From: Campylobacter magnus
GTDB taxonomy: Bacteria > Campylobacterota > Campylobacteria > Campylobacterales > Campylobacteraceae
Direction of reading: 5' to 3'
Length of the DNA stretch: 64,000 nt
Assembly (NCBI RefSeq): GCF_028649595.1
Contig: NZ_JAQSLK010000004.1
Location: forward strand, 1-64,000
The notes under the pieces are model-generated. The model ran no database searches. It was not told the origin of the DNA and saw only the letters and a program-made list of their open reading frames with translations. Each line of letters starts with the position of its first letter. The first letter of the stretch is position 1. A program made the translations under genes and the position numbers. Positions 54,348-63,150 of this stretch are shown piece after piece.

Positions 54348-55204
54348 AAGCTCACCCATACAAATACCATAAATGCTACGCTCACCCAGCCATTTAGCGT
54401 AAAAAACGCCTTATCAATCTTGCTAAAGTCCTTGCGCACGATCAAATGCTCTTTATAAAGTATAAAAGCACAAACTAAAACTCCTGCGTAAGCAAAGCCC
54501 CCCAGTCCAGCCGCAGCAGCAAAAAGCAGCCAAAACAGCACCGCTAATGCGTGAAACAAGGCTGCTGCTGCCATGCTAGCATCATGCCCAAAACGAGATG
54601 GGATACTAAAAAGCCCCATTTTTTTATCAAATTCCATGTCTTGAAGAGCATAAAGCACATCAAAGCCAGCCACCCAAAACACCACTCCACAGCAAAGTAG
54701 CACGCTCCAAAGCGGAATTTCAGCTAGCACAGCCACAGCCCCAGCTATAGGCGAGAGCCCAAGGCAAAGTCCTAAAATCACATGCGCTAGTGCAGAAAAG
54801 CTCTTAAAATACGAGTAGCTTGCCAAAACTAGCAAAAAGGGGAAAGACAGCCAAAAAGCAAGCGAGTTTATAAAAGCTGAGCTAAGCACGAAAATAAGGG
54901 CGTTTATGGCAATAAAGATTTTCATATTGCTCTTGCCAATCCTGCCATCCACGCTAGGGCGGCTTGCTGTGCGTGGGTTTAGAGCATCAATCGCTGCGTC
55001 GTGGTAGCGGTTTACTCCCATAGCAAAGTTGCGAGCTGATACCGCACAAAGTACGCCAAAAATCAGCAAATGCCAGCCGAACCACGCCGTACCATTTAGG
55101 CTTTTGCTAGCTACAAACATCGCTGTAAAGATGAAAGGTAAAGCAAAAATAGAATGCTTAAAAACAATGAGTTCTAGTGTGTCTTTTAGGGCTTTTAGTG
55201 TCAT
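54344..55204 (-). CDS. mqnP: UbiA-family prenyltransferase, menaquinone (MqnP)
   Basis: 286 residues, eight or nine membrane helices. Prenyl-diphosphate/Mg site NRYHDAAIDALNPRTASRP near residue 64 (NxxxDxxxD) and the second site DVLYALQDMEFDKK near 180. Campylobacter uses the futalosine pathway for menaquinone, where this enzyme prenylates the 6-amino-futalosine-derived naphthoate; it is often labelled ubiA. AAAGGAT precedes the ATG. Divergent from miaA. Confidence 0.88.
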   Translation of the reverse strand: MTLKALKDTLELIVFKHSIFALPFIFTAMFVASKSLNGTAWFGWHLLIFGVLCAVSARNFAMGVNRYHDAAIDALNPRTASRPSVDGRIGKSNMKIFIAINALIFVLSSAFINSLAFWLSFPFLLVLASYSYFKSFSALAHVILGLCLGLSPIAGAVAVLAEIPLWSVLLCCGVVFWVAGFDVLYALQDMEFDKKMGLFSIPSRFGHDASMAAAALFHALAVLFWLLFAAAAGLGGFAYAGVLVCAFILYKEHLIVRKDFSKIDKAFFTLNGWVSVAFMVFVWVSL

Positions 55205-55253
55205 TTTTATCCTTTTAGAGCCTATATTTTAGCAAAATTCTTTGATATTTAAG

Positions 55254-55259
55254 TATAAT
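55254..55259 (+). promoter_or_regulatory. -10 box for miaA
   Basis: TATAAT at 55254-55259 in AAGTATAATT, 26 bp before the miaA start, behind an AT-rich tract and without a clear -35 box. Confidence 0.55.
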
Positions 55260-55284
55260 TTTGGCAAAAATTTAAAGGAAATGC

Positions 55285-56187
55285 TTGAAGCAAATCGCAA
55301 TAATAGGGGCTACCGCAAGTGGCAAAACAGCCCTAGCCTTAGAGCTTGCGCCCTTGCTAAATACTGTGATTTTAAGCCTTGATTCGCTATGCGTGTATAA
55401 AGAAATCTCTGTCGCCTCAGCAAAACCAAGCCCTGATGAGCTAGCTAGCATAAAGCATTTTGGCGTGGATTTAAAAAGCGTGGATGAAGATTTTAGCGCA
55501 GGCGAGTTTTTTTGCGAGTATAAAAGGGCCTCCGAGTTTTGTAAAGCGCAGGGCAAAAACCTCATCATCACAGGCGGTTCTGGCTTTTATCTAAAAGCAC
55601 TGATTTCAGGGCTTGCGCCGAGAGTGCCTAGAGCTAGTTTTTATCCGCAAAATAACGAGATTTTTGCGCTTGCAAAAAGCTGTGATAGCGAGTTTTGCGC
55701 CAAATACAGCACAAATGATACTTTTAGATTACAAAAGTGGTTTGATATTTACTCTTTTTTAGGGAATTCTAGTTTGGGGAATTCTAGAATTCCTAGCGAG
55801 TTTTTAAAGGCAAATACAAAAGAGCCTTTGATAAAAAATATTGAAATTTACGAGCTTTGCTGGGAAAAAGAGCTTTTAAAAGAACGCATTAAAAAGCGCA
55901 CTTGCGCAATGCTTAGCTCTGGGCTTTTGGGCGAGGCAAAGGGGCTTTTTGGCTCTTTTGATCACAGCTTAAAGCCACTAAATTCAGTGGGGCTAAAAGA
56001 GTGTGGGCAGTTTTTGCGTGGCGAGATTTTAAATGAAAATGAGCTAAAAGAGCTTATTATAACGCACACAGCGCAGCTTGCTAAAAGACAGCGCACTTTT
56101 TTTAACTCTCAATTTAGTGCTAAAAAACTAAGCTTTGAGAGCGCAAAAAGCGTGATTTTAGAGAGCTGTAAAGAGTGGAATTCCTAG
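55285..56187 (+). CDS. miaA: tRNA dimethylallyltransferase
   Basis: Adds a prenyl group to A37 of tRNAs reading UNN codons. P-loop IIGATASGKTALALE at residue 4, the DSLCVYKE segment in place of DSxQxY, GGSGFYLKAL near residue 92, and AKRQRTFF near the C-terminus. The start is TTG at 55285, 5 bp after AAAGGAAA. 300 residues. Two palindromes (55762-55772, 55776-55796) are translated in frame as LGNSSLGNSRIPSE in the variable insertion domain. Confidence 0.92.
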   Translation: MKQIAIIGATASGKTALALELAPLLNTVILSLDSLCVYKEISVASAKPSPDELASIKHFGVDLKSVDEDFSAGEFFCEYKRASEFCKAQGKNLIITGGSGFYLKALISGLAPRVPRASFYPQNNEIFALAKSCDSEFCAKYSTNDTFRLQKWFDIYSFLGNSSLGNSRIPSEFLKANTKEPLIKNIEIYELCWEKELLKERIKKRTCAMLSSGLLGEAKGLFGSFDHSLKPLNSVGLKECGQFLRGEILNENELKELIITHTAQLAKRQRTFFNSQFSAKKLSFESAKSVILESCKEWNS

Positions 56188-56188
56188 G

Positions 56189-56560
56189 TTTTTTGGGGGT
56201 TAGGGGGTATTTTTTATCTAAAATTCCTAAATTTAGAATTCCTAAAACTAGAATTCCCAAAACTAGAATTCCCAAATCTCGTCATTGCGAGCGAAGCGAA
56301 GCAATCTTTAAGGAATTCTAAATTTATTCTTAGGAATTCTAAATTTATCCTTGGGAATTCTAGAATTCCCTACTATGTCATCCCCCAGCCTGCCTTGTGT
56401 CATCCTCGGGCTTGACCCGAGGATCTCTATATGGAATTCTAGAATTCTAGAATTCTTAAATGATATAAACACAAAAAGCCCCTAGGAATTCTAAATTTTT
56501 CTGTGATGTTATCCTCCGATCAAGTCGGGGGATGACAAAAATACGCAAGTTGGGGAATTT
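56189..56560. repeat. Mixed repeat spacer before blaOXA
   Basis: Begins 1 bp after the miaA stop with TTTTTGGGGGTTAGGGGGTA and a T run (56189-56215), in the sense direction of miaA. Then dispersed palindromes, a CGTCATTGCGAG element (56279-56312), GTCATCCCCC and CTCGGGCTTGACCCGAGG elements (56376-56432), and at 56448-56485 a fragment of the decayed gene at 25070. No gene. Confidence 0.8.
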
Positions 56561-56678
56561 TTATAGAGATTGTCCGGTCACAATTTTAGAAAATTTCAGT
56601 TCATGTTAAAGGATATTTAAATAAAATAAAGCTTTAAAAAGTATTTTGTTTAAAATTATTTAAATAGAAAGATATTTT

Positions 56679-57461
56679 ATGAAAAAAATAACTTTATTTT
56701 TACTTTTCTTAAATTTAGTGTTTGGGCAAGATAAGATATTAAATAATTGGTTTAAAGAGTATAATACAAGCGGCACTTTTGTTTTTTATGATGGAAAAAC
56801 TTGGGCGAGTAACGACTTTTCAAGGGCTATGGAGACTTTCTCTCCCGCTTCCACTTTTAAAATTTTTAATGCTCTAATTGCACTTGATAGTGGTGTGATA
56901 AAAACTAAAAAAGAAATTTTTTATCACTATAGAGGTGAAAAAGTATTTTTATCTTCTTGGGCGCAAGATATGAATTTAAGTTCAGCTATAAAATATTCTA
57001 ATGTTCTTGCTTTTAAAGAAGTGGCAAGAAGAATTGGTATCAAAACTATGCAAGAATATTTAAACAAGCTTCATTATGGTAATGCTAAAATTTCCAAGAT
57101 CGATACTTTTTGGCTTGACAACTCACTAAAAATAAGCGCTAAAGAACAAGCAATTTTGCTTTTTAGACTTTCACAAAATAGCTTACCTTTTTCTCAAGAA
57201 GCAATGAATAGTGTTAAGGAAATGATTTATTTAAAAAATATGGAAAATTTAGAGCTTTTTGGAAAAACAGGTTTTAATGATGAGCAAAAAATTGCTTGGA
57301 TTGTAGGTTTTGTGTATTTAAAAGATGAAAATAAATATAAGGCTTTCGCGCTAAATTTAGATATTGATAAATTTGAAGATTTATATAAAAGAGAAAAAAT
57401 TTTAGAAAAATATTTAGATGAACTTGTAAAAAAAGTTAAAAATGATGACACAAGTAGTTAG
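56679..57461 (+). CDS. blaOXA: Class D beta-lactamase, OXA-61 type
   Basis: 260 residues. Signal peptide 1-16 (MKKITLFLLFLNLVFG). Class D motifs: SPASTFKIFNALI with the active-site serine and lysine, KYSNVLAF in place of YGN, FGKTGF as the KTG box, and AWIVGFV. Overall it matches the Campylobacter OXA-61/OXA-184 group. Base composition is clearly lower in GC than in the neighbouring genes (mainly A/T third positions) and it lacks palindromes, suggesting acquisition from an AT-richer Campylobacter. It should hydrolyse penicillins. The upstream 100 bp is AT-rich with TAAAAT-like -10 candidates. Confidence 0.93.
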   Translation: MKKITLFLLFLNLVFGQDKILNNWFKEYNTSGTFVFYDGKTWASNDFSRAMETFSPASTFKIFNALIALDSGVIKTKKEIFYHYRGEKVFLSSWAQDMNLSSAIKYSNVLAFKEVARRIGIKTMQEYLNKLHYGNAKISKIDTFWLDNSLKISAKEQAILLFRLSQNSLPFSQEAMNSVKEMIYLKNMENLELFGKTGFNDEQKIAWIVGFVYLKDENKYKAFALNLDIDKFEDLYKREKILEKYLDELVKKVKNDDTSS

Positions 57462-57560
57462 GAATTCTAGAATTCTTATTTAAAGTGGTTAGGAATTCTA
57501 GAATTAGCTACGCTAAAATTTCTTAGGAAATTCTAGATTTTACATTAGGAATTCTAGATT

Positions 57561-58520
57561 TTAACCGCCGGTTTGGTAAAAGCCTCGCTCGCTGATTTGA
57601 TTTTCTTGCCAGCGGTTTTTTTCTGGTTTATTTGCTAGCACATCAGCTAAAATCTGCTTAGCACTTGCTAAATCGCCCTTTTTCATCGCTGCTAAAATGC
57701 TCTTACCCTCATCAAAATAAAGGCAAGGAATAAGCAGCCCCTCGCTACTTAGCCTTATGCGGTTACAAGTGGTACAAAAGTCGCACTGGTGGGGATTTAT
57801 AAGCCCAAAGATATAGCCATCATCGCAAGCAAAAAGTCGGCTTGGGCTTTGCGGGCTTTTTGTAATTTCTTTAAAGTTTTTAAAAGTAGCGATTTTGCTT
57901 AGTATTTCATCAGCTCGTATGCTTTTTAGCTCAGGGTTTGCGTGCTTGTTTTCCATGTATTCTATAAAGCGGATTTGCGCATTATTAGCCGCCGCAAAGC
58001 TCATGAGAGCCTCAAATTCATCATCATTAAAGCCTTTTATCGCCACAGTATTTAGCTTTATGCCTAGGCCTGCGCTTTTGGCAGCTTCTATGCCCTCTAG
58101 CACCTGCTCTAGTCCGTCACGGCGAGCGATTTGCCTGAATTTTTCATTATCTAGTGTATCAAGCGAGATATTTAGCCTTTTTAGCCCAGCGTTTTTTAGA
58201 GCCTGCGCCTTGGCCTTTAAAAAATATCCATTTGTAGTCATGGCTAGATCAATATGGGGCGCATAAGCAAAAATCATTGCTATAAAGTCCTCTGCGCCTT
58301 TTCTAACCAGCGGTTCACCGCCGCTTATTCGTACTTTTTTTATACCATTGTCAATGCAGATTTTTACAAACTCAAACATCTCTTCGTGGCTAAGCATATT
58401 TTCATGCTTGTCTAGTTCTACGCCTGATTCTGGCATGCAGTATTGACAGCGGAAATTACACCTTTGCGTAAGTGAAATACGCAAATAATCAATCACTCGT
58501 CCGTATGCGTCTATTAGCAT
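57561..58520 (-). CDS. moaA: GTP 3',8-cyclase MoaA
   Basis: Radical SAM enzyme, first step of molybdenum cofactor synthesis. 319 residues. N-terminal cluster motif CNFRCQYC near residue 21, the SGGEPLVRKG segment, and the C-terminal cluster CDFCTTCNRIRLSSEGLLIPC. It ends in the conserved Gly-Gly needed for activity (QTGG). Unlinked to moaE at 26190. The start ATG has AAAGG upstream. Confidence 0.95.
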   Translation of the reverse strand: MLIDAYGRVIDYLRISLTQRCNFRCQYCMPESGVELDKHENMLSHEEMFEFVKICIDNGIKKVRISGGEPLVRKGAEDFIAMIFAYAPHIDLAMTTNGYFLKAKAQALKNAGLKRLNISLDTLDNEKFRQIARRDGLEQVLEGIEAAKSAGLGIKLNTVAIKGFNDDEFEALMSFAAANNAQIRFIEYMENKHANPELKSIRADEILSKIATFKNFKEITKSPQSPSRLFACDDGYIFGLINPHQCDFCTTCNRIRLSSEGLLIPCLYFDEGKSILAAMKKGDLASAKQILADVLANKPEKNRWQENQISERGFYQTGG

Positions 58521-58577
58521 TTTTACCTTTTATAAAATTTAGAATTCCCAAAAAATTCTAGAATTCCTAGAATATTT

Positions 58578-59405
58578 TTATCGCTTGATTATTTCTATAT
58601 TAGCTTTTGCACGCAGTTTGTTAAAATAATCAGCAATCAGCGCTTCTTTTTCTTGTTCAGCCATCATTGTAGCTACATTTTGTTCTACTTCTTCGAAGGC
58701 TACTACTTGCGGATTTTCTTTTGAGTTTACCTTATACATTACGTAGCTATCGCCTTCACGCACTATAGGCGTAAAGTCGCCTACATTTGCTGCGGCTATG
58801 AGATTTAGCACGCGGTTATCAGCTGAGTTTGGATATATGCTCATTGCCGTAGTTGTTACGCCTGAGGCTAACCCCTGGGCCTTTACACGCCCCAAGGTAG
58901 CACCGCTTTTTGCCATGTAGCGAGTAACTTTTGCTGAGCTAAAGCGAGTAAACATACCACGATTTTGCTCGTAAAAGCGCATAGCATTTGCCCTTGTGAT
59001 ATTGTCATTTGGCTGACTTATTATAAAATCATATAGCTTTGCTCTAGATAAATTTTCTTTTGCCTGCTCTCTTAGTTTGGCTAGCGCACCTGCTTTGTGG
59101 CTAAGCACTTGAGCGTAGCTTGCAAGGTCGCTATAGCCGTTTTGCTTGGCAATTTGGCTTAGTTCTTCATTTATCTCGCTCTCAGAAGCAGACAGCCCCA
59201 GCTCTTTTATCTGCGAAAGTTCTAGCTTATCTCGTATTAGCACATTTAGCGCATCATTTGGCGTTATATTCATGCGCTTTACTACAAGCTCAACATCATA
59301 ATCAGTAATAGGCTCATTATTTACAGTAGCGGCAACTCCGTTTAGATACGCCCCATTCGTGCTTATGGCTAGTCCAAGCGCAAGGGATAAAAATATTTTT
59401 TTCAT
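58578..59405 (-). CDS. SurA/PpiD-like periplasmic chaperone (Cj1289-like)
   Basis: 275 residues: signal peptide 1-19 (IFLSLALGLAISTNGA), SurA N-terminal domain (VNNEPITDYDVELV), helical linker, then a parvulin-type domain with RFSSAKVTRYM and the VGDFTPIVREGDSYVMYKV core. The order matches Cj1289 of C. jejuni, an outer-membrane protein chaperone, which also sits beside gltX2. Divergent from gltX with a 70-bp gap holding both promoters. Confidence 0.85.
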   Translation of the reverse strand: MKKIFLSLALGLAISTNGAYLNGVAATVNNEPITDYDVELVVKRMNITPNDALNVLIRDKLELSQIKELGLSASESEINEELSQIAKQNGYSDLASYAQVLSHKAGALAKLREQAKENLSRAKLYDFIISQPNDNITRANAMRFYEQNRGMFTRFSSAKVTRYMAKSGATLGRVKAQGLASGVTTTAMSIYPNSADNRVLNLIAAANVGDFTPIVREGDSYVMYKVNSKENPQVVAFEEVEQNVATMMAEQEKEALIADYFNKLRAKANIEIIKR

Positions 59406-59475
59406 ACCAAAACCTTTTTTTAAAGTAAATTAAGCTAGAATTATAGCCAAAATTTTTTCAAATTAGGTTTAAAAA

Positions 59476-60852
59476 ATGATTGTTACTAGATTTGCACCAA
59501 GTCCTACTGGATTTTTACATGTAGGCGGACTACGCACAGCACTATATAACTATCTTTACGCACGCAAAAACGGCGGAAAGTTTTTGCTACGCATAGAAGA
59601 TACTGACCTAGCTAGAAACTCGGATGCAGCAGTAGAGGCTATAAAAGAAGCCTTTGACTGGTGTGGGTTAGAGTATGATGGCGAGGTGGAGTTTCAAAGT
59701 CGCCGTACTGAGATATACAAAAAATACATAAACGAGCTACTTGAGAGTGGCAAAGCCTATAAATGCTACATGAGCAAAGACGAGCTAGACGCCCTTCGCA
59801 AAGAACAAGAAGCACGCAAAGAACGCCCAAAATACGATGGCAGATACAGAGACTTTACTGGCACACCGCCAGAGGGGATAGAGCCAGTAATTCGCATAAA
59901 AGCCCCACTTTTGGGCAAAATAGAGTTTGATGATGGCATTAAAGGGCATATTAGCTTTGAGGCAGCTGATATTTTAGATGATTTTATCATAGCTAGAAGT
60001 GATGGCTCGCCTACTTATAATTTCACGGTGGTAATCGACGATGCGCTAATGGGCGTAAGTGATGTAATCCGTGGTGATGATCACCTTAGCAACACGCCAA
60101 AGCAGATTATTCTTTATGATGCGCTTGGCTTTAAGGTGCCAAAGTTTTATCATGTAGCGATGATAAATGGAAGCGATGGCAGCAAACTTAGCAAAAGGCA
60201 CGGCGCAACTGATGTTATGGAGTATAAGCGCATGGGCTATTTGCCACAGGCTTTGCTAAACTTTTTAGTACGGCTTGGCTGGGGGCATGGCGATGATGAG
60301 ATTTTTAGCATGAGTGATATGCTGCGCCTCTTTGACCCAAAAGACATAAACAAAAGCGCAAGCACTTATAATCTAAGCAAATTAGAGTGGCTAAATGCTT
60401 ATTATATAAAGAATTCTGGCTTTTATGAACTAGCTGATGAAATGCTATTTTTTGGCATTGATTTTAGGGGCTTGCCAAAGGGCGAGCTACTTATGAGTTT
60501 ATTGCAAGAGCGGGCAAAAACTCTGCTTGATATAAAAGCAGGTGTAGAGCTTATAATCAATGCGCCAAGTAGCTATGATGAAAAGGCTATGAAAAAGTTT
60601 GTAAATGATGAGAGTAAGGCGCTTTTAGCTCAGTATTTAGCCGAGTTTAAAGAGGGCTTAGAAAATACTAGCGAGTTTGAGCATTTTACAATGGAATTCC
60701 TAAATAGCAAAGGCAAAACGCTAAAAGACTTGGCTCAAAATGTGCGAATTGCGCTAACTGGCGGTTCTGTAAGCCCTGGAATTTTTGAGATGATGGAAGT
60801 GCTAGGCGCTAGTGAAGTAAAAAAGAGAATTCTAGAATTCCTAAAAGCATAA
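59476..60852 (+). CDS. gltX: Glutamyl-tRNA synthetase (GltX2 type)
   Basis: Class I synthetase, 458 residues. The HIGH motif appears as HVGGLR (residues 15-20) in FAPSPTGFLHVGG, and KMSKS as GSKLSKRHG near 240. Campylobacter and Helicobacter have two such enzymes, one charging tRNA-Gln with glutamate for later amidation; position beside the Cj1289-like gene points to GltX2, but the tRNA choice cannot be told by eye. The last codons are a complete palindrome (60827-60841) giving RILEFLKA. AGCS symporter starts 9 bp later. Confidence 0.92.
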   Translation: MIVTRFAPSPTGFLHVGGLRTALYNYLYARKNGGKFLLRIEDTDLARNSDAAVEAIKEAFDWCGLEYDGEVEFQSRRTEIYKKYINELLESGKAYKCYMSKDELDALRKEQEARKERPKYDGRYRDFTGTPPEGIEPVIRIKAPLLGKIEFDDGIKGHISFEAADILDDFIIARSDGSPTYNFTVVIDDALMGVSDVIRGDDHLSNTPKQIILYDALGFKVPKFYHVAMINGSDGSKLSKRHGATDVMEYKRMGYLPQALLNFLVRLGWGHGDDEIFSMSDMLRLFDPKDINKSASTYNLSKLEWLNAYYIKNSGFYELADEMLFFGIDFRGLPKGELLMSLLQERAKTLLDIKAGVELIINAPSSYDEKAMKKFVNDESKALLAQYLAEFKEGLENTSEFEHFTMEFLNSKGKTLKDLAQNVRIALTGGSVSPGIFEMMEVLGASEVKKRILEFLKA

Positions 60853-60860
60853 AGAAAAAA

Positions 60861-62261
60861 ATGTATAGCGCAGTAGAAAATTTCGTAGGCTTAGTAAGTG
60901 GGTTTTTATACACTTACTGGCTGGTGTTTGCTTTGATTTTATGTGGGCTTTACCTTAGTTTTAGGACAGGTTTTATACAGCTAAGGTTTTTAAAAGATGC
61001 TATTTTTGTGCTAAGAGAAAAGAGCCAAAAAGAGCATATTTCGCCTTTTGGCGCACTTATGGTCTCCACTGCGTCTCGTGTAGGCATAGGAAATATCGTA
61101 GGCGTGGCAGTAGCTATCGCAGGTGGTGGCGTGGGTGCGCTTTTTTGGATGTGGATAACTGCTATTTTAGGTGGAGCTAGTGCCTTTGTAGAGAGTACGC
61201 TAGCACAAGTGTATAAAAGAAGCGATGGCAAGCATAGTTACAAAGGCGGACCAGCGTATTATATAGAGAGCGCACTTAGCTCAAAAAGCTTTGGCGTGCT
61301 TTTTGCTATTAGTCTTATTTTGTGCTTTTCTTTTGGCTTTAATGGACTTCAATCCTACACCTTAGCATCTGCTTTTGATATCTATGCTGGTGGCTTTGAA
61401 AATACTAGCTTTAAGCTTTTTGTAGGCATTATAGTCGCTATTTTATCAGGCTATTTCTTTTTTAAAGGGGCTAAGGCAACAGCGTTTATAAGCTCTGTTT
61501 TGGTGCCTGCTATGGCACTTGGCTATTTGCTTGTGGCTTTATTTGTGATTTTTTCAAATATAGAAAAGCTGCCTATGATATTTTCTCATGTTTTTGAAGA
61601 AGCTTTTAACTTTGAAGCGATTTTCTCAGGCTTTGCAGGCTCAGCTATCGTAATAGGCATAAAACGTGGGCTTTACTCAAACGAAGCAGGCATGGGCTCA
61701 GCCCCAAACGCAGCAGCCTCAGCTCACACTAGCCACCCAGCCAAACAAGGTATGGTTCAAACGCTTTCAGTTTTTATTGACACCTTGGTGATTTGTTCGT
61801 GTTCTGCTTTTATGGTGCTTTGCGCTGATATTGTAAAAAACACAGAGCTAAAAGGCTTAGGGCTCATCCAAGGCGTTATGCAAGAGCATTTAGGTTCTTT
61901 TGGACTGCTTTTTGTTAGCGTTGCTATCGTGCTTTTTGCCTTTACTTCTATTATAGGCAATCACTTTTATGCAGAGGCAAACTTTAAGTTTATTAGCACT
62001 AGCAAGCGTGGGCTTTTTGTATTTAGGCTTTTGGCTATGCTTATGGTTTTTGTGGGGGCTCAGCTTAGCCTTAGCCTTGCGTGGGATTTGGCTGATGTGT
62101 TTATGGGCTTTATGGCTAGTGTAAATATAGTAGCAATTTTGCTACTTAGCAATATAGCCGTGCGTGTGCTAAAAGACTATCAAAAACAAAGAAAAGAAGG
62201 AAAAAATCCAGTATTTAAAGCCAGCGATGTAGGTATAAACAATACTGAGTTTTGGAAGTAA
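60861..62261 (+). CDS. Sodium:alanine symporter family (AGCS) transporter
   Basis: 466 residues, about ten membrane helices. Family landmarks: FRTGFIQLRFLKDA near residue 35, SRVGIGNIVGVAVAIAGGGVGALFWMW near 70, KGGPAYYIE, and YSNEAGMGSAPNAAASA near 270. Imports alanine, glycine or related amino acids with sodium. Likely co-transcribed with gltX upstream and read into licA, whose first possible start is 3 bp after this stop. Confidence 0.92.
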   Translation: MYSAVENFVGLVSGFLYTYWLVFALILCGLYLSFRTGFIQLRFLKDAIFVLREKSQKEHISPFGALMVSTASRVGIGNIVGVAVAIAGGGVGALFWMWITAILGGASAFVESTLAQVYKRSDGKHSYKGGPAYYIESALSSKSFGVLFAISLILCFSFGFNGLQSYTLASAFDIYAGGFENTSFKLFVGIIVAILSGYFFFKGAKATAFISSVLVPAMALGYLLVALFVIFSNIEKLPMIFSHVFEEAFNFEAIFSGFAGSAIVIGIKRGLYSNEAGMGSAPNAAASAHTSHPAKQGMVQTLSVFIDTLVICSCSAFMVLCADIVKNTELKGLGLIQGVMQEHLGSFGLLFVSVAIVLFAFTSIIGNHFYAEANFKFISTSKRGLFVFRLLAMLMVFVGAQLSLSLAWDLADVFMGFMASVNIVAILLLSNIAVRVLKDYQKQRKEGKNPVFKASDVGINNTEFWK

Positions 62262-62283
62262 GAAATGCTTATAGGTGATTTAA

Positions 62284-63150
62284 ATGGGGGGGGGGCGTAT
62301 GAATGAGATTAAAAGGCTCTTTGAGGCTATCACGCCTTTTAAAGCCCTTCAAATCACAAAAATTGGTGGAATGACAAATACTAATTATTTAGTTAAAAGT
62401 GACGCAAATCATTATATCCTTAGAATTCCACCAAAAAACGCACAAGCTATAATAAATAGAGAACAAGAAAAACATATAGAAAAAGCACTTATGGGGGAGA
62501 GTATAAGCGCAAAATGCTTGTATTTTGATAGCAAAACAGGCATAAAAATAACAGAGTTTATAAACGCAAAAACTCTAAACTTCACAGATATGGGAAAACA
62601 TTTTAACGCCCTTGCTAATAAACTAAAAGCTCTACACACTTCAAAACTAGATTTTAAATACCACTTTAATCCTGCTGATGAGATGAAAAAGTATCTAGAA
62701 TTTGCTAGGAATTCTAGTTTTTGGTTTGATGAGCTTAAAAAAGGCTTAGAGCCTTTTTATCATCACTTAGAAAAAGTTAAAAATATAAATCAAAAATATT
62801 TTAACACTGAGTTTGTTTTTGCCCCTACGCATGGGGATTTGGTGCCACAAAATATATTAGTAAGCGATAAAGATATTAGACTAATTGACTGGGAGTACGC
62901 TGGGCTAAATGATCCGTGTTGGGACTTGGCATCATTTATAATAGAGTGTGAGCTTGGCTTGGAGCTTGAAAATGAGTTTTTGCTAGCATATGGTGCAGAT
63001 GAGATAAAAAGGCAAAAAATAAAGTATTATAAAAACCTTGTAGATATACTATGGGCTGTGTGGGCAGTGGCAAAAAGCGATGAAAACACAAATTACATAG
63101 ACTATGCAAAAACTAGGCTAAATGCTGCTTTAAATAGAGATGAAATATGA
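62284..63150 (+). CDS. licA: Choline kinase, LicA type, poly-G controlled
   Basis: Phosphotransferase of the choline/aminoglycoside kinase family, 288 residues. Brenner motif THGDLVPQNILV near residue 190, followed by IRLIDWEYAGLNDPCWDLASF. Two starts flank a ten-G tract: ATG 62284 (SD-like AGGTGA at 62273) is in frame with ten G, giving MGGGRMNEI; ATG 62265, closest to the upstream ribosome site, is in frame only with nine or twelve G and now stops after 13 codons. It is thus ON from 62284 in this copy. First step of phosphocholine addition to surface glycans. One palindrome (62708-62717) is in frame. Confidence 0.87.
   Translation: MGGGRMNEIKRLFEAITPFKALQITKIGGMTNTNYLVKSDANHYILRIPPKNAQAIINREQEKHIEKALMGESISAKCLYFDSKTGIKITEFINAKTLNFTDMGKHFNALANKLKALHTSKLDFKYHFNPADEMKKYLEFARNSSFWFDELKKGLEPFYHHLEKVKNINQKYFNTEFVFAPTHGDLVPQNILVSDKDIRLIDWEYAGLNDPCWDLASFIIECELGLELENEFLLAYGADEIKRQKIKYYKNLVDILWAVWAVAKSDENTNYIDYAKTRLNAALNRDEI
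62286..62295 (+). repeat. Poly-G tract (G10) at licA start
   Basis: Ten consecutive G beginning with the last base of the ATG at 62284. Changes of one G shift licA between the two alternative starts described for that gene or neither. A standard contingency arrangement, placed at the very beginning of the coding region. Confidence 0.93.

Noticed and set aside
62299..62301. Third possible licA start just after the G tract
   Set aside because: Kept only as a weak alternative: the G run is not a normal ribosome site and would make the tract irrelevant to frame.
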